Shown here one piece after another: positions 40,193 to 49,545 of a stretch of 64,000 nucleotides of DNA. Position 1 is the stretch's first letter. Every line of letters starts with the position of its first letter. Origin of the DNA: Clostridiales bacterium (lineage in GTDB: Bacteria; Bacillota; Clostridia; Peptostreptococcales; Acidaminobacteraceae); the NCBI GenBank assembly GCA_016342415.1, contig JAEIOD010000028.1, forward strand, positions 1 to 64,000, written 5' to 3'. The notes beneath the pieces were generated by a model that was not told where the DNA came from, did not search any database, and worked only from the letters and a program-made list of their open reading frames with translations. The translations under genes and the position numbers were made by a program.

Positions 40193-42406
40193 ATGGAAAT
40201 ACAAGGTATCGTTGAAGAAATAATATTTAAAAATGAAGAAAATGGTTATACCATCGCATCTGTGGATCATGATATGGAACTTCTGATTGTGGTCGGATTT
40301 ATGCCGACCATCAAAGAAGGTGAAATGATGCGTTTTATTGGTGAGCCTACTTTTCATAAGACATATGGTGAGCAGTTTAAAGTATCAAGTTGTGAAGTCA
40401 TTGAACCAACTGAAGTCAAAAGTATTCAAAAGTATTTGGGATCAGGCATTATAAAAGGCATTGGTCCATCTTTGGCTGAAAGAATTGTAGAGAAGTTTAG
40501 CGAAGATACGATGGATATCATCAGGTACAATCCCAATAAACTATTAGAAATTCCGGGTATCGGTAAAAATAAATTGGATCAAATTGTTAAATCATATGCA
40601 GAAACAAGAGCCATGAGTGATGTGGTGATGTTTTTACAAAAGTATGACGTTTCTTTAGCGTATGCCACTAGAATATACAATTCATTTAAAAGTAAGACGA
40701 TCGAAAAAGTTACTGAGAATCCTTATATATTGGCTGAGGAAATCAAAGGCATTGGGTTTAAAATGGCTGATGGTATTGCTAAAACTATGGGTGTTGATAA
40801 GGACAGTCCTTATAGAATTTATAGTGGTATCAAACATGTGATGACTCTGATAACACAGCAAGGTCATACCTATTCTTATGAGGATGATCTGATTAAAGAA
40901 GCCTCTGAGATATTGGTGGTCAACAGAGATGTTATTAAAACAGAATTGACGGAACTCATCATAAAAGGGGATTTATATAGGACTAAATTTGAAGATAGAG
41001 ATGTTATTTATCTAATCAACTATTACAACGCTGAACTGAGTGTTTGCAAGAAAATATCTAAGCTGACATATTCACAAGTAGAGATTATTAACGTAGAAGT
41101 GGATAAGGAAATCGATTATTGTGAAAAAAATGGTAACATTACTTTAGCGGATCAACAGAAAGAGGCAATATCACAATCCATTACTCAAGGTGTGATGGTT
41201 ATCACGGGTGGTCCAGGTACAGGAAAAACAACCATAATCAATTCTATAATTGATATCTTCGAAAGACAGAACTTAAAAGTATTATTGGCAGCACCAACCG
41301 GTCGTGCAGCAAAAAGAATGTCTGAAGCAACAGAACATGAATCAAAGACCATTCATAGACTGTTGGAATATCAATTTAGTGATGCTGGTTTTTTAGCTTT
41401 TAATAAAAATGCAGAGAATCCACTAGTAGCAGATTTGATTATCATAGATGAAGCGTCTATGCTTGATATCCTTTTGATGAACAATCTTCTAGAAGCGATA
41501 TCTTATGGTACTAGAATGATATTTGTTGGAGATATAGACCAGTTACCAGCTGTTGGAGCAGGTAATGTACTCAGTGATTTGATCAATAGTGGTATCATAA
41601 AAACGGTCGCTTTAACTGAGATATTTAGACAAGCTCAGGAGAGTATGATTGTTACCAATGCTCATAGAATAAACACGGGTCAAATGCCTATAGTAAATGA
41701 AAAGGGAAAGGATTTTTACTTCATCAAACAAAAGACACCAAATGGTGTCATTGATACAATCGTTAATCTCTGTAAAGATAGATTACCGAATTATTATAAG
41801 TTTGATTCGTTAAAAGATATTCAAGTGTTATCTCCAATGAAGAATTCGCCGGCAGGTGTATTGAATTTAAATCAATGTTTACAATATGCACTGAATCCTC
41901 CGATGAAGGACAAACCAGAAAAAACTTTTGGTGATACAACCTTCAGAGAAGGGGACAAAGTGATGCAAATAAAAAACAACTACAATATCAAATGGAAAGC
42001 CCGGTACTCATATGAAAAAGGAGAAGGGGTTTTTAATGGTGATATTGGTTATATACATGAGGTCAATCTAAACAGAAAAATGTTATTGGTTGTATTTGAT
42101 GATGACAGGGAAGTAGAATACGAGTTTGGACAATTAGATGAGTTGGTACTCTCTTATGCCGTTACGGTCCATAAGAGTCAGGGATCGGAGTTTCCAGTTG
42201 TTGTTATGCCTCTTTACAATGTCCCTATGATGTTGAAGAATAAGAATATACTTTATACAGCGATTACAAGAGCAAAAGAGTTGGTGGTACTGGTAGGAAC
42301 TGAAATACAATTAAATGGCATGATTCAAAATATCAGTCATGCCAGAAGAAACTCAGGTCTTATTCATATGTTTAAAATCATAGAAGAAGCTTTTAAAGAA
42401 AAATAG
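40193..42406 (+). CDS. recD2: RecD-like DNA helicase RecD2
   Basis: This 737-residue superfamily 1B helicase translocates 5'-3' on DNA and acts in replication-fork and mismatch repair functions in bacteria lacking RecBC. An N-terminal OB-like/HhH region (about 1-190, with GIGPSLAERIVEKF and IPGIGKNKLDQI) precedes Walker A GGPGTGKTTI near residue 342, Walker B IIDEASMLD, and the C-terminal motif VHKSQGSEFP. GGAG at 40182-40185 fits the ATG at 40193 best. It has its own terminator. Confidence 0.95.
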   Translation: MEIQGIVEEIIFKNEENGYTIASVDHDMELLIVVGFMPTIKEGEMMRFIGEPTFHKTYGEQFKVSSCEVIEPTEVKSIQKYLGSGIIKGIGPSLAERIVEKFSEDTMDIIRYNPNKLLEIPGIGKNKLDQIVKSYAETRAMSDVVMFLQKYDVSLAYATRIYNSFKSKTIEKVTENPYILAEEIKGIGFKMADGIAKTMGVDKDSPYRIYSGIKHVMTLITQQGHTYSYEDDLIKEASEILVVNRDVIKTELTELIIKGDLYRTKFEDRDVIYLINYYNAELSVCKKISKLTYSQVEIINVEVDKEIDYCEKNGNITLADQQKEAISQSITQGVMVITGGPGTGKTTIINSIIDIFERQNLKVLLAAPTGRAAKRMSEATEHESKTIHRLLEYQFSDAGFLAFNKNAENPLVADLIIIDEASMLDILLMNNLLEAISYGTRMIFVGDIDQLPAVGAGNVLSDLINSGIIKTVALTEIFRQAQESMIVTNAHRINTGQMPIVNEKGKDFYFIKQKTPNGVIDTIVNLCKDRLPNYYKFDSLKDIQVLSPMKNSPAGVLNLNQCLQYALNPPMKDKPEKTFGDTTFREGDKVMQIKNNYNIKWKARYSYEKGEGVFNGDIGYIHEVNLNRKMLLVVFDDDREVEYEFGQLDELVLSYAVTVHKSQGSEFPVVVMPLYNVPMMLKNKNILYTAITRAKELVVLVGTEIQLNGMIQNISHARRNSGLIHMFKIIEEAFKEK

Positions 42407-42414
42407 ATACAAGA

Positions 42415-42442
42415 AAATCCAGAAGAAATTCTGGATTTTTTA
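42415..42442 (+). terminator. bidirectional rho-independent terminator
   Basis: A perfect 10-bp stem (AAATCCAGAA / TTCTGGATTT) with a GAAA loop is flanked by T-rich sequence on the right and A-rich on the left. It could serve both recD2 and the convergent HD-GYP gene. Confidence 0.85.
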
Positions 42443-42480
42443 TAGTTGATATATTACATTCAATCTTGTATCACAATCCT

Positions 42481-43611
42481 TTATGCTGAAAGAGAATAAA
42501 TAATCCTATCTATAGTAATATTTTTCGTTTCCAGTAAATCGATTACAAATTTATGTTGTTCAGAATTTCTAGAGTCCCCAAAAATTCTTACCTTAGGTCT
42601 AAGCGGATAATCAACTGCGTTATTTAAAACGACACCTCTTTGTCCATTGGACAACAATACATAGGTACCAACTGGATACGGTATAATTTTTCTGACAAAA
42701 ACATTGATCAGTTCAAAATCAAATAAAGTGCTTGCGTTGGCCATTAAATATTCAATCGCTTCAATCTGTGAATGAGCTTCCCTATAACTTCTATCAGATG
42801 TCATTGCATCATAAACATCGGAGATCATCAGTATTTTAGTAAGAGGATTGATATCATCAGAAGTCAAGTGTTTTGGATACCCACTACCATCTAATCTTTC
42901 GTGATGTTGCAAAATAAGATTCTTTATGTGAGCATTGATGATGGTATTATCGTTGATATAGTCATACCCCAGAAAGGGATGTTTTTTGATTTCATTGAAC
43001 TCAGCCTCATTGAATAAATTGGGACTGCTTAATAACTCTGTGCTAAGCCAGTGGTTTCCAATATCCGCTAATAGAGAGCCGTAAGTCAGGTTTTCCAATT
43101 CCGTTATTTTTAGTCCGATTTCAAGTCCGATAATAGCAGATAAAACAGCGACATTAACAGAATGTTCATAGTAATAATCCTGAGCATTTTTTATGTTCAT
43201 CATGGAAATGTTGGTATTTTTAGAGTTCATGATTTCTTGTATGAGTGATTTTGAAATGCCGGTAAGATCCTTGGCTAAATACATGCCGTAATCACCATAT
43301 TTTAATTTTCTTTTCTGTTGTTTTACTTTTAGATCGAATGTTTCAATGCATTTTTTTACATTGTATACAGAAGCTTGACGAATTTTCGGATCAATAATAT
43401 CCATTATGGGTTCAGCATCAGGATCTATATCATCTTTTAATAAAACGTCGTCCTGGATATAAACAGATTGAATACCAAACTGTTTTATTCGATTAATATT
43501 TTTTTCGCTCAGTGTTGCACCAGCGGTCATAAGGACTTGCATATTGGAATTGAAAATGCTGACTGCAAGAGTTTCACCGCCTGAAAGAAACGATAAAGGC
43601 ATAAATCTCAT
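42481..43611 (-). CDS. HD-GYP domain protein with degenerate HD motif
   Basis: The 376-residue protein has an N-terminal DUF3391-like domain and a C-terminal HD-GYP domain, a fold that usually hydrolyses cyclic di-GMP. The signature QHHERLDGSGYP is present, but the HD pair, normally LLHDIGK, reads LLADIGN: Ala182 replaces the first metal histidine and Asn the lysine. Metal binding and catalysis may be lost or altered, so it may act as a c-di-GMP receptor or scaffold (inference). AGGAAGG on the minus strand selects the ATG at 43611. It is near motility genes but in its own unit. Confidence 0.88.
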   Translation of the reverse strand: MRFMPLSFLSGGETLAVSIFNSNMQVLMTAGATLSEKNINRIKQFGIQSVYIQDDVLLKDDIDPDAEPIMDIIDPKIRQASVYNVKKCIETFDLKVKQQKRKLKYGDYGMYLAKDLTGISKSLIQEIMNSKNTNISMMNIKNAQDYYYEHSVNVAVLSAIIGLEIGLKITELENLTYGSLLADIGNHWLSTELLSSPNLFNEAEFNEIKKHPFLGYDYINDNTIINAHIKNLILQHHERLDGSGYPKHLTSDDINPLTKILMISDVYDAMTSDRSYREAHSQIEAIEYLMANASTLFDFELINVFVRKIIPYPVGTYVLLSNGQRGVVLNNAVDYPLRPKVRIFGDSRNSEQHKFVIDLLETKNITIDRIIYSLSA

Positions 43612-43676
43612 GAGGCAATCCTTCCTATTGAATGTAATAAAGTTATATGTGCTTGCAAACACATTATGTATAGTTT

Positions 43677-44375
43677 TTAAACAATCTTATCCAGAGTTTT
43701 GTAACGATTGAAGTTCATATTATTCATGTCGGATTTTTCGGATTCAAAATAATTTATAGCCTCATCTTTTACTGTAAGTTGATCTGTAGATAACAAACGG
43801 TTGATCAACTCCTCGTCAAATTCCAACAAGGAAACAAACTTATTGAAATTGCTTTCGTTGTAATCATTGAGCAATGCCGATATTTCTGCATATATTCTCA
43901 TAAGTTCTCTAGTCCATAATCCAGCGATGTTAGAAGGTGTATCAATTGACCATAACCTTTTGTGATTCCCTTTTACTATTAATTCAAAGTAGAAGGCTTC
44001 AGTCATCTTATGAAGAGCGTGTGCCATTCTCATAGTGATTAAACTATTTCCTTCAAAACAGAACATGTTCATAAACTCTGGCCACCTTTTTATTTTTTCA
44101 GATTTATAAATAGTGATGGCTTCAAAAACCCCATTAAAAACTTTGATGGTATCGTTGTTATAACGATCAAATAGATTATTATAGTGGAATTGTAAATCCT
44201 TCATACAGTTATCCAAGAGGGTATCAATGATATCTTCTTTTGAATTAAAGTGATGGTAAAAACCACCTTTTGAGGATTCGGAAGCTTTGACAATATCCGA
44301 TATGGTGGTTCTTTCATAGCCCTTGGTAGCAAAAAGTTCATAGGACACTTGTATGATTTTATCTTTTAATGTCAT
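43677..44375 (-). CDS. TetR/AcrR-family transcriptional regulator
   Basis: The 232-residue repressor has an N-terminal helix-turn-helix (about 1-50, with TISDIVKASESSKGGFYHHF) and a helical ligand-binding domain. AAGGAGG on the minus strand fixes the ATG at 44375. It is the last gene of the minus-strand unit that encodes an ABC exporter and probably represses it through the palindrome at 46092-46106. The ligand is unknown, perhaps a compound exported by the ABC pump. Confidence 0.9.
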   Translation of the reverse strand: MTLKDKIIQVSYELFATKGYERTTISDIVKASESSKGGFYHHFNSKEDIIDTLLDNCMKDLQFHYNNLFDRYNNDTIKVFNGVFEAITIYKSEKIKRWPEFMNMFCFEGNSLITMRMAHALHKMTEAFYFELIVKGNHKRLWSIDTPSNIAGLWTRELMRIYAEISALLNDYNESNFNKFVSLLEFDEELINRLLSTDQLTVKDEAINYFESEKSDMNNMNFNRYKTLDKIV

Positions 44376-44385
44376 GGTAACCTCC

Positions 44386-45186
44386 TTAGATTGACAGGCT
44401 CCTCTTATCAAACATCTTAATAGAGACCGTGTAAATGATTGATGCGGCAATCAATAGTATGATGCCTACAACAACAGAATAACTGCCACCATCCAATATT
44501 TTATTGACATCAACTAAAGAATACAAAGTAAAATATTTTAAAAAGCTTAACTCGTCACTGATACCACTGACCATTTTTAGCACAACAAATATAACTGGAA
44601 AGGCAGTACCGAAGGCTAAAGAATTCTTAGTGTCGTTGAATAGACATGAGAAGAAGAATCCCATACTACTAATAACCAACAGGCATAAATATGTGATTAA
44701 GTTTAAAGCTAAAAACGGAACAATCTTTAACATGCCACTAAACATGATTTCGCTCATGACCACTGCTACAAGAACATTTATTAATAGAACTGCAAATGTT
44801 GAAAGGGCTAAAAATATGGCTTGAGTTCTTGCGATAACGATTCGTGAATGCGGGGTGGTCAGTAAGTAAGTCATTGAACCGGTATCCACGTGTTTGGCGA
44901 TTAACTTATTTGATACCAATACAGTGTATATCATAGGAAACACCAAAAAGATAAAACCGTATAAGTAGTTGCCTAAGTATCCGGTAAGTTCAGTGCCTAA
45001 TCCTTCAAATCCAAAGGCTTTGACCATGCTTTCTGGCATCATTCCAAGCATTGCCTGAGTGGTTTCGGCATTTATTGGATCAAACATACCGACTGATATG
45101 GTTGTGTAAAGGAGCAACATGCAAGTGATGAATAAAAAGATTGGCCAGTTTGATTTTATGTTTACTTTGAATAATACTTTACTCAT
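44386..45186 (-). CDS. ABC transporter permease (ABC-2 type)
   Basis: The 266-residue membrane subunit has six predicted helices, the first starting near residue 13, and a large loop after it, the plan of ABC-2 exporter permeases. It has no recognisable substrate signature. The start overlaps the ATPase gene by 8 bases, so both halves of the pump are co-translated. The TetR gene follows 10 bases downstream. Confidence 0.88.
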   Translation of the reverse strand: MSKVLFKVNIKSNWPIFLFITCMLLLYTTISVGMFDPINAETTQAMLGMMPESMVKAFGFEGLGTELTGYLGNYLYGFIFLVFPMIYTVLVSNKLIAKHVDTGSMTYLLTTPHSRIVIARTQAIFLALSTFAVLLINVLVAVVMSEIMFSGMLKIVPFLALNLITYLCLLVISSMGFFFSCLFNDTKNSLAFGTAFPVIFVVLKMVSGISDELSFLKYFTLYSLVDVNKILDGGSYSVVVGIILLIAASIIYTVSIKMFDKRSLSI

Positions 45187-46066
45187 TTGCTACCACCTTT
45201 CCATAATACTTCATAAATAAATCCTCTAAACTTTGTTCTTTCACTTCAAATGAAGTAATATGACATTTGGAAAGTGCTGAAAATAGATGAGCATAATCAT
45301 CTTTCATGGTTACAATTAGGGTGGAACCGTTGATTTTTTCGACTTCTAGATTTTCGGATAACAATAAGTCGTAGTCATTCATATCCGAGGTACGGAGCAT
45401 AAATGATTCGGTTTTCATCGCTTTTAAGGATACGATATCTTCTATGGCAACAATTTTTCCCTCTTTTATGATACCGACTCGATCGCATATTTTATCCACT
45501 TCCTCAAATATATGAGAGGACATCAAAATGGTTTTCCCCTTTTTCTTTTCTTCAGCCAAGAGTTTCATAAATTTGTTTTGCATCAAAGGATCCAGACCAC
45601 TAGTGGGTTCATCCAGTATGAAAATTTCAGGATCATGCATAAATGCTGCTACTATGCCAAGTTTTTGTTTCATGCCTTTTGACATCTTTTTAATACGACC
45701 TGTGGCATCTAGTTCAAATAAATCAATTAACTCTTTTCTTTTTGATAAATCTTTTAAATTTTTCATTTCACAGAGAAAATTTAAAAATTGCACACCCGTC
45801 ATATTATCAAAAAATGCTATTTCACCCGGCAAATATCCAATGCTCTTTTGAAGTACTGCAGACTTTAAACGACAATCGATACCTTTTATTGTAACAATAC
45901 CTTCATTCGCATTAGAAAATCCAAGGATGTTTCTGATGGTTGTTGTTTTACCAGCACCGTTCGGGCCAAGGTAACCAAACACTTCTCCTTTTTTCACTTC
46001 GAAACTAACATTGAATATACCTTTACCAGAAGGGTATATTTGAGTCAGATTATCAATTTTTATCAT
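45179..46066 (-). CDS. ABC transporter ATP-binding protein
   Basis: The 295-residue ATPase subunit has Walker A GPNGAGKTTT near residue 36, the signature MSKGMKQKLG near 130, Walker B IFILDEPTSGLDP near 152 and the H-loop SSHIFEEV near 188. The C-terminal extension (about 215-295) is that of exporter-type ATPases such as antibiotic and bacteriocin efflux systems. AAGGAG lies upstream on the minus strand. It is the first gene of the operon behind the TetR-type operator. Confidence 0.93.
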   Translation of the reverse strand: MIKIDNLTQIYPSGKGIFNVSFEVKKGEVFGYLGPNGAGKTTTIRNILGFSNANEGIVTIKGIDCRLKSAVLQKSIGYLPGEIAFFDNMTGVQFLNFLCEMKNLKDLSKRKELIDLFELDATGRIKKMSKGMKQKLGIVAAFMHDPEIFILDEPTSGLDPLMQNKFMKLLAEEKKKGKTILMSSHIFEEVDKICDRVGIIKEGKIVAIEDIVSLKAMKTESFMLRTSDMNDYDLLLSENLEVEKINGSTLIVTMKDDYAHLFSALSKCHITSFEVKEQSLEDLFMKYYGKVVANE

Positions 46067-46091
46067 ATGATCTCCTTTTCTTACAAATACC

Positions 46092-46142
46092 GACCGACCG
46101 TCGGTCTCTTGTTAAATATATACCTCAAATTCTTATTATCAA
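46092..46142 (-). promoter_or_regulatory. promoter and TetR-type operator of the ABC operon
   Basis: On the minus strand TTGATA (46142-46137) and TATATT (46120-46115) are 16 bp apart. Just downstream, at 46092-46106, is a perfect 7-1-7 palindrome, GACCGAC-N-GTCGGTC, unusually GC-rich for this region. It covers the predicted start, so a bound repressor would block initiation. Confidence 0.75.
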
Positions 46143-46192
46143 ACATCTATAGTTATTGTATTAGAAGCAGAGACAATATAATATGTAAAATA

Positions 46193-46221
46193 TTGACAAT
46201 TACAAAATGATTTCATATACT
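46193..46221 (+). promoter_or_regulatory. sigma-A promoter of comFC
   Basis: TTGACA at 46193-46198 and TATACT at 46216-46221 are separated by 17 bp. The unit is divergent from the ABC operon. Confidence 0.75.
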
Positions 46222-46238
46222 CAAATAAAGGAGTGCTT

Positions 46239-46952
46239 ATGAAACCATTTTTCATTTTATTAAAGAACTATATATTTGAACTGTTGTATCCAAGAAATTT
46301 AACCTGTGTATTATGTCATAATGAAGTAGAAGACAGTGAGTTATGTGATATTTGTTTAGGTTCTATTCAATTTAATACAGGAAGAGTTTGTGAGTCATGC
46401 GGTAGAATGATATTATCAGGTCTGTATCATATTTGTGAAAACTGCAAAATGTTAGACCGATATTATGATAGAGGTACTTCTGTCGTTATTTATGATGAGT
46501 ATGTCAAAAAACTGATCTTCAATTTTAAATATCATGATAAAAGGTATATCGCTCATACGATGGCTTCTTATATGCTAAAAAAAGTCGTAGAGTTGGAATT
46601 GGAGATAGATTTTGATTATATCGTACCTGTACCACTTCATCAAGAGCGTTATAAATCAAGAGGTTTTAACCAAGCGGAAGTGATTGCGAGATTCATGTGT
46701 GAGTCGAGTGGTTTAAAACTCAACACAACTCTTAAAAGAATCAAACAAACGCCAGCGCTTAATAATCTATCATTAGAAGAAAGGCATGGGGCTTTACAAG
46801 AAGCTTTTGCTATAAGTGATGAAATTAGGGGTAACATTATAATCGTCGATGATATATTTACAACAGGATCAACCATGAATTCATGTTGTAAAGTATTAAA
46901 AGAAAATGGTGCAGATTACATATTAATAGTCAGTTTTGCTGTAGGAAGTTAA
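46239..46952 (+). CDS. comFC: ComF-family phosphoribosyltransferase-like protein
   Basis: The 237-residue cytoplasmic protein is of the ComFC/GntX type, needed for DNA uptake in competent bacteria. It has N-terminal zinc-finger cysteines (CVLCHNE, CDIC, CESC, CENC) and a phosphoribosyltransferase domain with the PRPP-site motif IIIVDDIFTTGSTMNS near residue 205. AAAGGAG selects the ATG at 46239. No comFA is seen upstream. In Bacillus comFC leads directly into yvyF-flgM; here two other genes intervene. It overlaps the convergent next gene at the stops. Confidence 0.92.
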   Translation: MKPFFILLKNYIFELLYPRNLTCVLCHNEVEDSELCDICLGSIQFNTGRVCESCGRMILSGLYHICENCKMLDRYYDRGTSVVIYDEYVKKLIFNFKYHDKRYIAHTMASYMLKKVVELELEIDFDYIVPVPLHQERYKSRGFNQAEVIARFMCESSGLKLNTTLKRIKQTPALNNLSLEERHGALQEAFAISDEIRGNIIIVDDIFTTGSTMNSCCKVLKENGADYILIVSFAVGS

Positions 46953-47332
46953 AACTTATCCCATATCTTGTAACAATCATGACAGAGGTTTATTAGACTA
47001 TCTTTAAATGAATTTAATCGAACCGAGTTAAGAGTCGAAGTATAGCACTCGCAGTAGTCACAAATAAACAGAATGGACTCACGTTCGTACTTTTCGATGA
47101 TTTTTTGTGCCATTTCAATGCGTTTAGGGCCAAGATTTCTGAATCGATGGATTTGATCACTTTTTAACATAGTTTTCATTTCTTCAAAGTTAGAAATACC
47201 GCCACGTAAAAAAGCATGGATAGCAGCGTTTGGATAATATTGATATTGTTTGTTGAGTTCTTCTTTGAGTGAAATATCACTTAATGATTTAAATTCACGT
47301 TTTAATTGAATTTGATTGAAATGGTATACCAT
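46949..47332 (-). CDS. small protein with alpha-CTD-like helix-hairpin and zinc-ribbon cysteines
   Basis: This 127-residue protein has two recognisable parts. Residues about 35-85 (AFLRGGISNFEEMKTML then RFRNLGPKRIEMAQKII) resemble the C-terminal DNA-binding domain of RNA polymerase alpha, whose hallmark is a RNLGxKS-type hairpin. Residues about 90-125 hold CDYCEC and CHDC, a likely zinc site. It may bind DNA or the transcription machinery (inference). AAGGAG precedes the minus-strand ATG. Its stop overlaps the comFC stop, with no terminator between. Confidence 0.7.
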   Translation of the reverse strand: MVYHFNQIQLKREFKSLSDISLKEELNKQYQYYPNAAIHAFLRGGISNFEEMKTMLKSDQIHRFRNLGPKRIEMAQKIIEKYERESILFICDYCECYTSTLNSVRLNSFKDSLINLCHDCYKIWDKF

Positions 47333-47678
47333 AATGAAACTCCTTAATTGAAAATGCTTTTATCTTGAGGGAGATTTGTTATTATTGAATCAATGGTGTA
47401 ATATTTACTTAAGCATTATTAGTATATTCCAAAATGCATAACAAATGCAAATATATGACAATCGCATTTGTTTGTACCTGCTTAAAGACTGGTGTTAATA
47501 ATGATGAGCAAGAAGTAATCAGAAACAAAGTGAAATGACATTGAAGGCTTTACTTAATAAGATTACTGATGATGAAAAATTGAGAGAAGTCAAAAGAGTA
47601 ATTATGGCAACAAATTTTTAGGTGATAAAGAAATATAGACAATCAATTGCTACCAAAAGGATATCGAAAGGTTAGAGT
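47333..47678 (+). other. 346-bp non-coding gap with a possible gene fragment
   Basis: No complete gene is apparent. A 9-bp inverted repeat (AACAAATGC at 47440-47448, GCATTTGTT at 47464-47472) lies in the left half. At about 47535-47621 a short frame encodes some 28 residues (MTLKALLNKITDDEKLREVK and a few more) with no clear binding site, perhaps a remnant. This lies in the stretch that interrupts the otherwise conserved comFC-yvyF order. Confidence 0.35.
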
Positions 47679-49439
47679 ATGAGAAAGACAAGTATGTATT
47701 TTGAAAATAAAACTGACATTGAGTTAATAAGAGATAATTATGATGCTGTTTGCAACGACATGACAGCAACATCTTTGGTTCTTGAATATTGTCAAAGTTA
47801 TTATAATAATAACCAGGCCAAACTTGATTATACTTGGATGGAACATTTTATAGAATTTAAACATTGTACGGATAAAAGATTGGGAAATGAGTTGGAAGAG
47901 GTGTATCGACAATTAAGATCCTATCCAATGCATTATTTAATAGAAATTGAACTAGGTGTTTATTATAGCGATATTAAAGCATATGATAAATCGCTTCATC
48001 ACTTGAATTTGGCTGTTGAGGAAATACCAGAAGCTGGATATGTTAATTATTTGATAGGTGTCGTGAAATCATATCAAAAATTACATGAGGAATCAATGAT
48101 CTATAGTAGAAAAGCAATGGAATTTTTTAGAAATTCGGATAATCCGTTAGAACTAAAAGCTCGTGCAATGCATAACTATGGTGTTTCATTGTACAATCAG
48201 AAAGGGGATTTGGATAAAGCGATTGGTTTAATAAAATCAGCCATTTCGATGTATCCGGATTATCCTATCGCCGAAAATACTTTATTGGCTCTTGAAGAGC
48301 AAAAGAAGATAAAACAATTGAAGAAGGCTGTGAAATCTATGGCTTCTGGGATAAAAAGAAAACAGAAAGCGAAAATTTTTTTCCCAAATGCCCCTTTAAA
48401 AGACTGTTTAAATCAATATAATAAAGATTGGTTATATGGTCTCTGTGACGATTGGGGTATAAAAGCTTCTAAGAAATTTAAAAAGAGAGAGCTTGTTACA
48501 TTGATATCTGAGAAACTGCCGGATTTGTTTTATGATTATTTAGGTTTAATACCAAGTTCTCAACTGAACTCTTTTTATCATATGGCAAATAGAGGTGGTA
48601 GAATGGATGAAGAGGATGAATATGTCGACTTCAATACCGATTATTTGTCTGATTTAGGCATTCTTAATTACAATGGAACGACGACATATCATATTCAGAT
48701 GCCTCTAGAGATTATGGAGAAATGTTTAGAACATGAAAAAAAGTCTGATAAAAAAAATAGTGAACAAAATGAAGCGTATATCGTATTTGCTCGTGGGAGC
48801 CTTGTTCATTATGGGATGTTGTCCATAGAACATATGATACGTCTGGCGAATCGTTTTGATATGGTTAAAACATCAGAAAAGAATTTTTTAGAGGTGATCT
48901 TAAATTACTCTGAGACTGGAATGGTTTACTCGGTATGGGAGAATTACCTTGTTTTAAGAGATGCCATGGAGCCATATCAGATTGAGTCTGTTCTAAAGTG
49001 TAATGATAATTTTGAGTATGCACCAATTGGTTTGGAGTCTATTATGCAAGCAGGAGAGGATCTGAGATTGCCTGTAAAACAAGAGCAGTTAGAATTGTTG
49101 GATTCGTTGTATAGTAGTCTTAATTTTGATAAAAGAGTCATGAGCCAAATTCAATATCAAATATTAATAGCGATACAAAATGATTTTGATCCGACTGTAT
49201 TGATACCAAAATTTGAAGAGGAATTTAATCTTAAAGGTAAGCTACAAAATAAAAAAGATATTGATATACTTAAGGCTTTAGAAAAAAGCATAGGGATATT
49301 TAAATATAAAGGATTTTCAAAAAAAAATGTAATGTTGACTAACGGAAATCAATTGAAAAAAGTTGTAACCAAAGTAGGTCGTAACGAACCTTGTCCTTGT
49401 GATAGTGGCAAGAAATATAAAAAGTGTTGTGGTAGATAG
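47679..49439 (+). CDS. SEC-C metal-binding motif protein with TPR-like N terminus
   Basis: The 586-residue cytoplasmic protein has TPR-like helical repeats at about 75-215 (AMHNYGVSLYNQKGDLDKAI is clearest), a Rho-N-like segment around 240-280 (KKFKKRELVTLISEKLPDL), a large uncharacterised helical region, and a C-terminal SEC-C zinc motif (VGRNEPCPCDSGKKYKKCC) like that of SecA. The SEC-C tail suggests contact with ribosomes or another protein partner. Function is unknown. AAAGGTTAGAG precedes the ATG; a start at 47694 is also possible. It sits between comFC and yvyF, where Bacillus has no gene. Confidence 0.8.
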   Translation: MRKTSMYFENKTDIELIRDNYDAVCNDMTATSLVLEYCQSYYNNNQAKLDYTWMEHFIEFKHCTDKRLGNELEEVYRQLRSYPMHYLIEIELGVYYSDIKAYDKSLHHLNLAVEEIPEAGYVNYLIGVVKSYQKLHEESMIYSRKAMEFFRNSDNPLELKARAMHNYGVSLYNQKGDLDKAIGLIKSAISMYPDYPIAENTLLALEEQKKIKQLKKAVKSMASGIKRKQKAKIFFPNAPLKDCLNQYNKDWLYGLCDDWGIKASKKFKKRELVTLISEKLPDLFYDYLGLIPSSQLNSFYHMANRGGRMDEEDEYVDFNTDYLSDLGILNYNGTTTYHIQMPLEIMEKCLEHEKKSDKKNSEQNEAYIVFARGSLVHYGMLSIEHMIRLANRFDMVKTSEKNFLEVILNYSETGMVYSVWENYLVLRDAMEPYQIESVLKCNDNFEYAPIGLESIMQAGEDLRLPVKQEQLELLDSLYSSLNFDKRVMSQIQYQILIAIQNDFDPTVLIPKFEEEFNLKGKLQNKKDIDILKALEKSIGIFKYKGFSKKNVMLTNGNQLKKVVTKVGRNEPCPCDSGKKYKKCCGR

Positions 49440-49545
49440 GAGAATAACTTTCATTAAGTTTGACCCGTCTTGATATTGGGTATTAATTAATTTAGAAGTC
49501 AAATAAGTTTCATTTATCAATATTAGCATTTAAGAGGTGACGATA

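Noticed and set aside
40037..40357. 106-codon minus-strand frame across the recD2 start
   Set aside because: It overlaps the clearly coding recD2 N terminus and has no start signal.
47440..47472. 9-bp inverted repeat considered as an insertion-sequence end
   Set aside because: There is no transposase, no target-site duplication and no matching copy elsewhere in the window.
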